Source: Actinomycetota bacterium (lineage in GTDB: Bacteria > Actinomycetota > Thermoleophilia > Gaiellales > Gaiellaceae). From it: DNA of 39,118 bases. Below are positions 21,397-29,101 of this stretch, piece by piece. Each line of letters starts with the position of its first letter. Position 1 is the first letter of the stretch. The stretch lies in assembly GCA_003139545.1 (NCBI GenBank), contig PLJC01000027.1:1-39118 (forward strand), written 5' to 3'. The notes beneath the pieces are model-generated. The model made no database searches and had not been told where the DNA came from. It saw only the letters and a list, made by a program, of their open reading frames with translations. The translations under genes and the position numbers were made by a program.

Positions 21397-21631
21397 GGCC
21401 GTGGACCTCGTCGCGGCCGAGACGATCGCCGGCCCGGAAGCGAGCGATGTCCTTCTGCACGCGCTGCTGCTGCGCCTCGAGGCGTGCGAACTCGTCGCCC
21501 TGGTCCGACAACGACCGGAGGTAGTCGGCGACGAGCGCGCTCACCGAGCGGCCGCGTTCCGCGGCTCGGACCCGCGCGGCCCGGTAGACGTCCTCGGGAA
21601 CTGAGACCGTGATGTTCTTCACGGTCGGCAC
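21383..21631 (-). CDS. vapB: VapB-type antitoxin with ribbon-helix-helix domain
   Basis: An 82-residue protein. The N-terminal strand and helices KNITVSVPEDVYRAARVRAA and RGRSVSALVADYLRSL match a CopG/Arc ribbon-helix-helix DNA-binding domain. The C-terminal tail (EAQQQRVQKDIARFRAGDRL) would wrap the toxin. Antitoxins of this type neutralise VapC and repress their own promoter. The start is GTG 21631 (MPTVKN); a further GTG lies three codons in. It is upstream of and overlaps vapC. Confidence 0.87.
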   Translation of the reverse strand: MPTVKNITVSVPEDVYRAARVRAAERGRSVSALVADYLRSLSDQGDEFARLEAQQQRVQKDIARFRAGDRLGRDEVHGRAVR

Positions 21632-21643
21632 GATAACACATTT

Positions 21644-21658
21644 TCACATTTACTGTGA
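21644..21658. promoter_or_regulatory. Candidate vapBC operator
   Basis: TCACATTTACTGTGA is an inverted repeat with TCACA/TGTGA arms in a short AT-rich patch 13 bases upstream of the vapB start. It overlaps the last codons of the histidine-kinase gene. Position and symmetry suit autoregulation by the ribbon-helix-helix antitoxin. Confidence 0.4.
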
Positions 21659-22726
21659 TGCTGTGGGCAGCGTGAACGACACGCGGGCGCCGCCGCTCTC
21701 GCGCGCCTCCGCCCAGATACGTCCGCCCTGCGCCTCGACGAGCCCGCGCGCGATCGCGAGCCCGAGTCCGGCGCCGCTGCCGTCCGCACTCCGCGCCGAA
21801 TCGCTTCGCCAGAAGCGGTCGAACATGCGTCGCGCCGTCTCGGCGCTGATGCCCTCGCCGGTGTCCTCGACCGAGATGCGCACCTCGTCCTCCGCGTGGG
21901 CGAGCGCGACGGCGACGGTTCCGTCCGACGGCGTGTGCCGGAGCGCGTTCGTGAGCAGGTTGAGCAGCACGCGCTCGACCTGCTCGGGCGCGCACCGTGC
22001 CGGCGGCGCGGGCTCGAGCCGCTGTTCGAGACGCACGTTGCGCGCCTTCGCCTCGGCTTCGAATCCGCGCAGGCACGACTCGACGAGCGGCGCGAGCGAG
22101 ATCTCGTGCAGCTCGTGGGCGAGCGAGCCGGCGTCGATCCGCGCCAGCTCGAAGAGATCCTCGACGAGCGAAGCGAGCCGCCGCGCCTGTTCTTGGAGAG
22201 GGACGAGATATTCCGATCCCTCGGCGAGCCCGTCCTCGATCGCCTCCAGCATCGCCGTGATCGACGCGATCGGCGTGCGCAGATCGTGGCTCGCCGCCGC
22301 GACGAGCTCGCGTCGTGCATCGAAGAGGCTCTCGATCGAGGATGCCATGTCGTTGAACGCGCGGCCGAGCTCCGCGAGCTCGCGCGGTCCGGTCTCGGGC
22401 GCACGCGCGCTCAGGTCGCCCGCGGCGAGCCGTGCCGACGCTGCACGTAGGCGCTCGATGCGCCGCGCGAGCGACGTCCCGATCACGAGCGCCGCCGCGA
22501 CCGCGGCGGATGCCGCGCCGCTCGCGACGGCGAGGATCTTGACGTCGTCGCCCATGTGGAACATCGCCCAGCCGGAGAAGAAGACGATCCAGATCGGGAG
22601 CAGCACGGCGAGGAGCGCGAACGCGATCAGCTGCAGCCGCGCCGTCGGGAGCCGCGTCAGGCCGAACGTCGCGACGAGGCCGACGCAGAGCGTGAACGCG
22701 GCAACCCCGAATGCGAACCCGATCAC
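21650..22726 (-). CDS. Sensor histidine kinase
   Basis: A 358-residue membrane sensor kinase. Two or three helices occupy residues 1-55 (FAFGVAAFTLCVGLVATFGL; LQLIAFALLAVLLPIWIVFF) and another about 62-84. A HAMP linker follows (about 84-137), then the dimerisation helix with phospho-acceptor H147 in AAASHDLRTPIAS, and an ATPase domain with the N box ERVLLNLLTNALRHT, the G1 box DTGEGI and the G2 box GAGLGLAIARGLVEAQGG. There is almost no extracytoplasmic sensor domain, so it probably senses through the membrane. The GTG at 22726 overlaps the regulator stop (GTGA), which fixes the start and couples the two genes. Confidence 0.92.
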   Translation of the reverse strand: MIGFAFGVAAFTLCVGLVATFGLTRLPTARLQLIAFALLAVLLPIWIVFFSGWAMFHMGDDVKILAVASGAASAAVAAALVIGTSLARRIERLRAASARLAAGDLSARAPETGPRELAELGRAFNDMASSIESLFDARRELVAAASHDLRTPIASITAMLEAIEDGLAEGSEYLVPLQEQARRLASLVEDLFELARIDAGSLAHELHEISLAPLVESCLRGFEAEAKARNVRLEQRLEPAPPARCAPEQVERVLLNLLTNALRHTPSDGTVAVALAHAEDEVRISVEDTGEGISAETARRMFDRFWRSDSARSADGSGAGLGLAIARGLVEAQGGRIWAEARESGGARVSFTLPTASQ

Positions 22727-23418
22727 GGCACGAACCGGTAGCCGACGCCCCACACGGTCTCGAGGTGCTCCGGCGCCGACGGGTCGCGCTCGATCTTCGC
22801 GCGCAGGCGGCGCACGTGCACCGTCACCGTTCCCGTGTCGACCGCGGACTCGTAGCCCCACACGCGGCCCATGAGCTGGTCGCGCGAGAACACCTGGCGG
22901 GGATTGGACGCGAGAAAGAAGAGCAGGTCGAACTCCTTCGCGGTCAGGCGCAGCAGGTCACCGTTTCGCACCACCTCGCGCGTGCCGGGGTCGATCGAGA
23001 GCCCGTCGAAGCTGAGCGGCTCCGCCGTGCTCGCGGGCGGCTGCGCGCGGCGCAGCACGGTCTGCACGCGCACGGCGAGCTCGCGGGGCGAGAACGGCTT
23101 CGTCACGTAGTCGTCCGCGCCGAGCTCGAGGCCGACGATCCGGTCGGCCTCTTCGCCGCGGGCCGTGAGCATGATCACCGGCAGGTCGCCGCGCGCCCGG
23201 ATCCACCGGCAGAGCGCGAGCCCGTCGATCCCGGGCAGCATCACGTCGAGCACGACGAGCTGCGGCGGCGTCTTCTCGATGAGCGCGCGCGCTGTGTCGC
23301 CGTCGCCCGCGACGAGCGTCTCGAACCCGTCCCGCTGCAGATAGCGGACGACGACGTCGCGGACGATGGGCTCGTCGTCGACGACGAGGACGGTGGTCAC
23401 CGCCGCATTGTCGCCCAC
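22723..23418 (-). CDS. OmpR-family response regulator
   Basis: A 231-residue two-domain regulator. The receiver domain (about 8-120) has the acidic pair D14/D15, phospho-acceptor D58 in LVVLDVMLPG, T85 and K107. The C-terminal winged helix (about 135-228) includes LTAKEFDLLFFLASNPRQVF and VDTGTVTVHVRRLRAKIE. It is the partner of the downstream kinase. Targets are unknown; the adjacent small lipoprotein and oxidoreductase are candidates by position only. The annotated GTG start (23418) has a GTG six codons later as an alternative. Confidence 0.93.
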   Translation of the reverse strand: MGDNAAVTTVLVVDDEPIVRDVVVRYLQRDGFETLVAGDGDTARALIEKTPPQLVVLDVMLPGIDGLALCRWIRARGDLPVIMLTARGEEADRIVGLELGADDYVTKPFSPRELAVRVQTVLRRAQPPASTAEPLSFDGLSIDPGTREVVRNGDLLRLTAKEFDLLFFLASNPRQVFSRDQLMGRVWGYESAVDTGTVTVHVRRLRAKIERDPSAPEHLETVWGVGYRFVP

Positions 23419-23462
23419 GGCTCAGGGGCCGCCGGCGATTTCACGGACCGTTCAGAACTCGG

Positions 23463-23561
23463 CTAGTAGCCCCCGCCCTTGCCGCCGCACGCGCTCACGA
23501 GCATGAGCACGGCGAGAGCGAGGACGAGCACCGGCAGGAGGCGATTGAGCTTCATGTCCAT
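23463..23561 (-). CDS. Tiny lipoprotein (30-32 residues)
   Basis: A very short gene: MDMKLNRLLPVLVLALAVLM followed by LVSACGGKGGGY. A basic n-region, an uninterrupted hydrophobic core and a perfect lipobox (VSAC) are present, so the mature product would be a lipidated peptide of only eight residues, CGGKGGGY. Either ATG (23561 or 23555) could be used; GAGGCG upstream is a weak ribosome-binding site. It lies between the two-component genes and the divergent FAD oxidoreductase gene. Entericidin-like peptides are similar in size, but no homology is claimed. Confidence 0.55.
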   Translation of the reverse strand: MDMKLNRLLPVLVLALAVLMLVSACGGKGGGY

Positions 23562-23676
23562 GAATACGCCTCGATCGCGTCTCCGGTTTCGGTGGAAGGT
23601 CCGAGCACCTTCGCCCGTCTTGAAATCGACGATCAGAGGGTTAGGCTCGCGACAACCGCAACGAGGAGGTAGGCAG

Positions 23677-25080
23677 ATGGCAAGCACCACTTCAGCGCCG
23701 GAGCTGGAGGCGGACGCGCTCGAGCAGCTGCGGGGTGACTTCCGCGGCGACATCGTCGAGCCGGCGGATCCCACCTACGACGAGCTGCGGGGCGTCTTCA
23801 ACGGCATGTTCGACCGGCGGCCGCGGGTCATCCTGCGCCCGGCGGGAGCTGCGGACGTCATCCGCGGGATCGGCCTCGCGCGGACGAGCGGCCTCCCGCT
23901 GGCCATCCGCGGCGGCGGCCACTCGGTCGCCGGCTTCTCCTCCGTCGACGACGGCATCGTGCTCGACCTGCGCGCGATGAGGGGCATCCGGGTCGACCCC
24001 CAGCGGAAGACCGTGCGCGTCCAGGCCGGGCTCAACTGGGGCGAGCTCGACCGGGAGACCCAGGCCTTCGGGCTCGGGGTGACGGGCGGCCGGGTGACGA
24101 CGACCGGAATCGTCGGCTTCACGACGGGCACGGGCAGCGGCTGGCTCGAGCGCAAATTCGGCTTCGCCGCCGACAACGTCCTCAGCGCCGACGTCGTCAC
24201 GGCCGACGGCGAGGTCGTCACCGCGTCCGAGGACGAGAACCAGGAGCTGCTCTGGGGCCTCAAGGGCGGCGGCGGCAACTTCGGCGTCGTCACCGAGATG
24301 GAGTTCCGGCTCAACCCGCTCACGCCGATCGTGTACGGCGGCCTGGCCGCGTTCCCGCCCGACAAGGGGCCTGAGGTCGTACGCGCATGGCGTGACCTGA
24401 GCAACGAGAGCGACGACGTCGGCTGGGCGGTCGCGAACGTCACCGCACCGCCGCTTTCGTTCGTGCCCGAGGAGTGGCACGGCAAGCACGTCGTCGCAGT
24501 GCTCGGCATGATCGCCGGCGCGCACGACCAGGCGGAGAAGGTCATGAAGCCGCTGCGCGCGCTCGGCCCGGTGTTCGACCTCTGGCAGCCGATGCCGTAC
24601 ACGATGGTGCAGACACTGATCGATCCGGCCAACCCGTACGGGCGGCAGAACTACTGGCGGGCGCACAACATCGACGACCTCGACGACAGCGTCATCGACA
24701 CGTTCCTCGAGGCCGGCGCGTCGCGCCCGTCGCCGTTCACCGCCGTGATCATGCTCAACGGCGGCGGCGCCATCGGCCGCGTCGGCGAGAACGACACGGC
24801 GATCAGCGGCCGCAAGTCACCGTTCAACTTCCACCTGAACGGCATGTGGGAGGACCCGGCGGCGACCGACGAGAACATCGCATGGGTCAAGAGCATCTCC
24901 AAGGCACTCGCGCCGCACATCTCGGAGGGCATCTCGCTGAACTTCGCCACCGAGATCGGCGACGACGCGCTGAAGGAGAGCTTCGGCGCGAAGAAGGTCG
25001 AGCGGCTCCGCGCACTGAAGGACCGCTACGACCCGGCGAACGTGTTTCGCATGAACCAGAACATCAAGCCGACGGGGTAG
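23677..25080 (+). CDS. FAD-linked oxidase, berberine-bridge-enzyme type
   Basis: A 467-residue flavoenzyme. A PCMH-type FAD-binding domain occupies about 45-225, with the covalent-FAD histidine H82 in AIRGGGHSVAGFS and the GLGVTGGRVTTTGIVGFTTG loop. The latter has no cysteine where bicovalent family members have one, so FAD is probably bound through histidine alone. The C-terminal BBE segment YDPANVFRMNQNI closes the active site. The family oxidises sugars, alcohols or alkaloid-like compounds with oxygen. The start at ATG 23677 is supported by a strong AGGAGG eight bases upstream. The gene converges with the GH76-like gene, with only three bases between stops. Confidence 0.92.
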   Translation: MASTTSAPELEADALEQLRGDFRGDIVEPADPTYDELRGVFNGMFDRRPRVILRPAGAADVIRGIGLARTSGLPLAIRGGGHSVAGFSSVDDGIVLDLRAMRGIRVDPQRKTVRVQAGLNWGELDRETQAFGLGVTGGRVTTTGIVGFTTGTGSGWLERKFGFAADNVLSADVVTADGEVVTASEDENQELLWGLKGGGGNFGVVTEMEFRLNPLTPIVYGGLAAFPPDKGPEVVRAWRDLSNESDDVGWAVANVTAPPLSFVPEEWHGKHVVAVLGMIAGAHDQAEKVMKPLRALGPVFDLWQPMPYTMVQTLIDPANPYGRQNYWRAHNIDDLDDSVIDTFLEAGASRPSPFTAVIMLNGGGAIGRVGENDTAISGRKSPFNFHLNGMWEDPAATDENIAWVKSISKALAPHISEGISLNFATEIGDDALKESFGAKKVERLRALKDRYDPANVFRMNQNIKPTG

Positions 25081-25083
25081 TGG

Positions 25084-26190
25084 TCACGAAGGAGGCGGGG
25101 AGGCGGCCAACCAGGCGAACAGCTCGAGGTTGGACGCCTCCTCGCCGAGCCCGTCGGCGAGCGGTTTGCCCTGCCAGTTGTTGAGGTAGTAGCCGCTCTC
25201 GTTCAGCGCCTCCGACTGCGCGCGCGCCGCGTTGTGCACCGCGAGGGTGTAGAAGCGCGCGTCGCCGCTCTCCTTGTAGTACTCGAGCATCCACTGGAGA
25301 TAGACGACGTCGTACATCGGCGCCCAGTTGAGGTTCTGCCCGAAGACGGAGAGCGACGCGTTCGCGACTTGCTGCGCCTTCGTGCACATCGCCGGCTGCT
25401 TCAGCGCCTTGCACAGCTCCCAGTTCGCGGTTGCCATCAGCCCCTGGACGTAGTCCATGACCGTGTTGTCGGTCGCGCTGCGCTGATAGAGCCCCTGCTT
25501 CTGGTTGAACGAGTGCGCGTTCGCCCACGTGAGCATCTTCTGCGCCCAGCCGAGCGCCCACTTGTCGTTGTCGAGCGTGTACAGCCGCGTGCCGATCATG
25601 ATTGCGGCGGCCAGCGGCTCGATCGTCTTGTGGTGATGGAAGGTGTCCCACCACGTCCCGCCGCCGAGCTTCGAGTCCCAGCCCGATCCGACGATGAACC
25701 GCATCGCGCGCCGCGCGTCCGCGAGGTACGCCGGATTGTGCGACGCCTGGTACGCGTCGATGAACGCGAGGCCCCACCAGCCGGAATCGTCGTAGTAGAC
25801 GTTCGCCTGCGCGCTCGTCATTCCGGGGTAGTAGCCGTAGCCGCCGTACGGCTTGACGTTCGGGTTCCAGTAGAGCGAGGCCGCCTGGTCGGCGAAGTTC
25901 GTCAGCGCCTTCTTGTTCGCCGCGGTCGGCTGCGCGAGCTCGATCCCGACGAGCGTCTCGAACAGCGGGTACGCGCTCCAGAGCCGCGCGAGCGGCATCG
26001 ACGGCGGCTGCCCGTTGTACGTGTCGTTGTACCAACCGGCAGAGGCGTTCCACCAGTGGGCGTGGATGTCGGCGACGCCCTGCTGCGCCGCCGCGAGGTA
26101 CGTCTTCGACGCCGACCGTGCGCCTGACGCCGGCAGGGCAAGGACAAACGCGAGGACGAGCACGGAGCCGGCAATCGTGAGCCTGCGCAC
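25084..26190 (-). CDS. Secreted GH76-like glycoside hydrolase (alpha-1,6-mannanase fold)
   Basis: A 368-residue secreted protein. From GTG 26190 it has a signal peptide MRRLTIAGSVLVLAFVLALP with cleavage after ASG at about 23; a longer frame to 26301 would bury this signal and run into the divergent promoter. The (alpha/alpha)6 barrel shows aromatic motifs (YPLFETLVGIELAQP; GYGYYPGM) and the paired catalytic aspartates D134-D135 in VYYDDSGWWGLAFIDAY, the hallmark of GH76. GH76 enzymes cleave alpha-1,6-mannan, present in fungal walls and in actinobacterial lipomannan. The adjacent PIG-V-like mannosyltransferase supports a mannan or glycan-remodelling role. Confidence 0.85.
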   Translation of the reverse strand: MRRLTIAGSVLVLAFVLALPASGARSASKTYLAAAQQGVADIHAHWWNASAGWYNDTYNGQPPSMPLARLWSAYPLFETLVGIELAQPTAANKKALTNFADQAASLYWNPNVKPYGGYGYYPGMTSAQANVYYDDSGWWGLAFIDAYQASHNPAYLADARRAMRFIVGSGWDSKLGGGTWWDTFHHHKTIEPLAAAIMIGTRLYTLDNDKWALGWAQKMLTWANAHSFNQKQGLYQRSATDNTVMDYVQGLMATANWELCKALKQPAMCTKAQQVANASLSVFGQNLNWAPMYDVVYLQWMLEYYKESGDARFYTLAVHNAARAQSEALNESGYYLNNWQGKPLADGLGEEASNLELFAWLAASPPPS

Positions 26191-26245
26191 GCTGGAAGGA
26201 ATACCTCGTGCGTGTCCCGCCGACACATGGGGCAACGTAAAAGCT

Positions 26246-26266
26246 CGGTAAGAACACGTTTTACCG
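26246..26266. promoter_or_regulatory. Palindromic candidate operator between divergent genes
   Basis: CGGTAA at 26246-26251 and TTACCG at 26261-26266 are inverted arms around a 9-base centre containing AACACGTT, in a 95-base AT-richer gap between the GH76-like and PIG-V-like genes. It is well placed to control both. No regulator gene is adjacent. Confidence 0.45.
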
Positions 26267-26285
26267 AAGCCAAGTACGACTAGGA

Positions 26286-27452
26286 ATGTGTCGGGTGGCA
26301 ACGCTCGAGCACGCCGGGTCTGTCCCGCGAGGGCTCAGACGCGCCGACGAATCGGTGCGTCGCCTGCCCGTGCTCGCGTGGATCGCCGGCTGGTGGCTCG
26401 CCGGCCGCGCCGTGATCGTCGTCACCGTGCTGGCCGTCCATCGCTTCGGCCCGTCCGGGTGGATCCGCCACGTCGCGCATGCGCACGCGCTCGGCCCCCT
26501 CGAGGCGTGGGATGGCCGCTGGTACCGCATGGTCGCGGACAGCGGCTACCTGCTCGTTCCGGGACGGCAGAGTGACCCTGCGTTCTTCCCGCTGTTTCCC
26601 GCCCTGCTCAGAGCCGGGCACGCAGTCGGCCTCGGGTACGCGACTGCCGGGCTTGTCATCGCGAACGTCGGCTTCCTCGGCGCGCTCGTCGCCTTCCACG
26701 CGTTGACGCACACGTTGTTCGGCGAGTCGATGGCGCGCCGGGCGACCGCGTACCTCGCCGTGTTCCCGTTCGGCTACGCGTTCTCGATGATGTACCCGGA
26801 GAGCATCGTGCTCGCGCTCATCGCGCTCGCCACGCTCTTCGCGCTCCGTATGCACTGGGGCTGGGCGGCGGGTTGTGCAGCCGCGGCCGCGCTCGCGCGC
26901 CCGGAGGGGCTCTTCGTCGCACTGCCGCTCGCCGTCCTCGCCTGGCAGCAGCGGCACGCGCTGTCACCTCGTGCCCGCGGCCTCGCCCTCGGGGCCGTGC
27001 TCGCCCCGGTCGCGGCGATCGGGTCGTTCTCGCTCTACCTCGGCACCGTCCTCGGCGACCCGATGGCGTGGTCGCAGGCGCAGCGCGCGTGGGGGCGCGC
27101 GTTCTCGCCGTTCGGCGTCATCCACGCGTTCGAGGGGCTCGGGCGTGCGTTCACGCACGACGCCTGGGTGGCCCGCGACGTGGTCGCCGTCGTCGTCTAC
27201 CTCGTACTTCTCGCCGCCGCTGCGCGCGCGGGCGTCACGTGGCCGTGGCTGCTGTCCGGCCTCGTCATCGTCGTCCTGCCGCTCTTCAGCGGCTCGTTCG
27301 ACTCCGTCGGGCGCTTCGGCCTACTGGCGCCGGCGGCGTTCTGGGGACTCGCGGCGCTCGGGCGCGATCCGCGCGCGAACCGGTTGATTCTCGGGCTGTC
27401 GCTGCCGCTCCTGGCTGGTGCGATCGTGACGCTACCGCTCCACTTCCCGTGA
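26286..27452 (+). CDS. PIG-V/Gpi18-like mannosyltransferase
   Basis: A 388-residue polytopic membrane protein with about ten helices. The luminal-type loop carries W75-D76 in LEAWDGRWYRMVADSGY and the DPAFFPLFPALLRA motif, diagnostic of PIG-V-like (GPI mannosyltransferase II-related) bacterial enzymes that use polyprenyl-phosphate mannose. A second landmark is YPESIVLALIALATL. It would add mannose to a lipid or protein acceptor at the outer face of the membrane. It is divergent from the secreted GH76-like gene. Its stop overlaps the GTG of the following anchored protein (GTGA), so the two are coupled. Confidence 0.85.
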   Translation: MCRVATLEHAGSVPRGLRRADESVRRLPVLAWIAGWWLAGRAVIVVTVLAVHRFGPSGWIRHVAHAHALGPLEAWDGRWYRMVADSGYLLVPGRQSDPAFFPLFPALLRAGHAVGLGYATAGLVIANVGFLGALVAFHALTHTLFGESMARRATAYLAVFPFGYAFSMMYPESIVLALIALATLFALRMHWGWAAGCAAAAALARPEGLFVALPLAVLAWQQRHALSPRARGLALGAVLAPVAAIGSFSLYLGTVLGDPMAWSQAQRAWGRAFSPFGVIHAFEGLGRAFTHDAWVARDVVAVVVYLVLLAAAARAGVTWPWLLSGLVIVVLPLFSGSFDSVGRFGLLAPAAFWGLAALGRDPRANRLILGLSLPLLAGAIVTLPLHFP

Positions 27453-28075
27453 AGGCGAGCGGGGTAACTCTGGGCGTGGCCGGCGCCGTCGTGGCGGCGG
27501 TGCTCGGAGCAGGTTGGCTCGTGCAGCGAACAGCGCTCCCGGCTCCCGCGCCGGCGACGCTCGCCGCCGTGCGCGCTGCGACGTGGCTCCAGCGGTATCG
27601 CCTCGTCAACAGCACGTTCTCGATCGACGGCGGTCCCGTCGTGCACGGCCAGTGTCTGCAGGACTGGTTCCAGACCGGCGGCCACCGTAACCGCGGCGCG
27701 GCGCTCCAGCTCGACGACGGGTTCGTCCTTCTCGCCGTCCAGCCGCACACGCTCGTGTCGAAGGGCGGATCGGCGGCGGAGCGTTCGCTCTCGCCGCTCG
27801 TCTTGATGGAGCTCGGCGGCTGCCCGCGCGTGCTCGCCCGCCGGCTCGACACCGTCGCCCAGCAGCACCGCGGCGTGACGCTCGCGAACGGCGCGCTGAC
27901 GTTCGCGCTGAAGGGGACGAGGGTGACGCTGACCCTCGAGCCCGGGACGGGGAAGCCGCTCACGCTGCGTGTGGTTACCCGCGACACAGAAGGGACGAGC
28001 CATATACGGTTCGCCACCGTGACAACACGGGTTCGGCAACTGCTCTCCCGCGAACTTCCTGTTTACGGTTCGTAA
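27449..28075 (+). CDS. Membrane-anchored extracytoplasmic protein, unknown
   Basis: A 208-residue protein starting at GTG 27449, inside the stop of the mannosyltransferase gene. One N-terminal helix (VTLGVAGAVVAAVLGAGWLV, about 6-25) is followed by a soluble domain with two cysteines (HGQCLQDWF, LGGCPRVLA) that could form a disulfide. The C-terminal half alternates strands (LTFALKGTRVTLTLEPGTGK, LTLRVVTRDTEGTSHIRF) like an outer-layer beta domain. No family recognised. Coupling suggests it assists the mannosyltransferase or is its substrate. The longer open frame upstream is antisense-like noise. Confidence 0.72.
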   Translation: MKASGVTLGVAGAVVAAVLGAGWLVQRTALPAPAPATLAAVRAATWLQRYRLVNSTFSIDGGPVVHGQCLQDWFQTGGHRNRGAALQLDDGFVLLAVQPHTLVSKGGSAAERSLSPLVLMELGGCPRVLARRLDTVAQQHRGVTLANGALTFALKGTRVTLTLEPGTGKPLTLRVVTRDTEGTSHIRFATVTTRVRQLLSRELPVYGS

Positions 28076-28119
28076 AGATTGTTTCCGGCCCACAACCCGA
28101 CGGAAATGGTCATCTGTAG

Positions 28120-29091
28120 ATGAGCAGCGTTCGCGACGAAGAAGAGCTCCACCGCGAGGGCGCCGCCGACTTCGTCGCGATGGACATCGTCGGCCGCACG
28201 CCGTGGCAGCTGTTCTGGGTTCGTTTCAGGCGGGACCGGGTCGCGTTCGTCGCGCTCGGCTTCATCGTGCTGCTCGTCCTCGTCGCGATCTTCGCGGGGC
28301 CGATCAGCTCGGCGTTCGGCCATCCGCCGAACGCGCAGTATCCGAACAGGCTCGACAGCTTCGGGACGCCGACCGGCCCGTCGTCGAGCTTCCTTTTCGG
28401 CGTCGACCAGATCGGCAGGGACGTCTTCTCACGCGTGCTCTACGGCGCGCAGGTGTCGCTCGAGGTCGCGCTGCTCGCCACGGCGATCTCCGTCGGCATC
28501 GGCGTGGTGCTCGGGATGGTCGCGGGCTATTTCCGCGGCTGGGTCGACACCATCATCTCGAGGCTCATCGACGTCACGCTCGCGTTCCCGATCCTGCTGC
28601 TCGCGCTCGGCATCGCATCGGCCTGCTCGCTCGGCAACGGCTGCGCCGCGGGGCTCATCCATCCCGGGCTCGGCACGGTGATCGTCGCCATCGTCGTCAT
28701 CAACTGGACGTACATCGGCCGCATCATCCGTGGCCAGGTTCTCTCGCTACGCGAGAAGGAGTTCATCGAGGCGGCGCGCGCGGGCGGCGCTCGCAGCCGG
28801 ACGATCATCTTCCGCGAGATCCTTCCTAACCTCGTAGCGCCGATCGTCGTCTACTCGACATTGATCATTCCGCAGAACATCCTGCTCGAGGCGGCGCTCT
28901 CGTACCTCGGTGTCGGCATACAACCGCCGCGTGCGAGCTGGGGACAAATGCTGGCCGACGCAACATCCATCTACAGCACAGCGTGGTGGTACTTCGCATT
29001 CCCGGGTGGCGCGCTGCTCCTCACGGTGCTCGCGTTCAACCTGCTCGGGGACGGAGTCCGCGACGCGCTCGATCCACGGACAACGACATGA
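28120..29091 (+). CDS. dppC: Oligopeptide/dipeptide ABC transporter permease, DppC/OppC type
   Basis: A 323-residue permease with about six helices. An N-terminal OppC_N segment (RDRVAFVALGFIVLLVLVAI) precedes the FGVDQIGRDVFSRVLYGAQV motif, and the coupling EAA motif is EFIEAARAGGARSRTIIFRE. The terminal LLGDGVRDALDPR is typical of DppC. It pairs with the DppB permease encoded after the binding protein, so the order here is C, binding protein, B, D, F. It starts 44 bases after the preceding gene, with no strong Shine-Dalgarno. Confidence 0.93.
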   Translation: MSSVRDEEELHREGAADFVAMDIVGRTPWQLFWVRFRRDRVAFVALGFIVLLVLVAIFAGPISSAFGHPPNAQYPNRLDSFGTPTGPSSSFLFGVDQIGRDVFSRVLYGAQVSLEVALLATAISVGIGVVLGMVAGYFRGWVDTIISRLIDVTLAFPILLLALGIASACSLGNGCAAGLIHPGLGTVIVAIVVINWTYIGRIIRGQVLSLREKEFIEAARAGGARSRTIIFREILPNLVAPIVVYSTLIIPQNILLEAALSYLGVGIQPPRASWGQMLADATSIYSTAWWYFAFPGGALLLTVLAFNLLGDGVRDALDPRTTT

Positions 29092-29101
29092 AGGAGGATG
29101 T

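Noticed and set aside
18967..21612. Open frame of 881 residues spanning the class V gene, the aldo/keto reductase and vapBC
   Set aside because: Arginine-rich antisense or out-of-frame noise that crosses four well-supported genes.
21650..22861. Longer histidine-kinase start at 22861
   Set aside because: The extra 45 residues are Arg/Pro/Gly-rich and overlap the response-regulator gene. The GTGA overlap at 22726 is the natural start.
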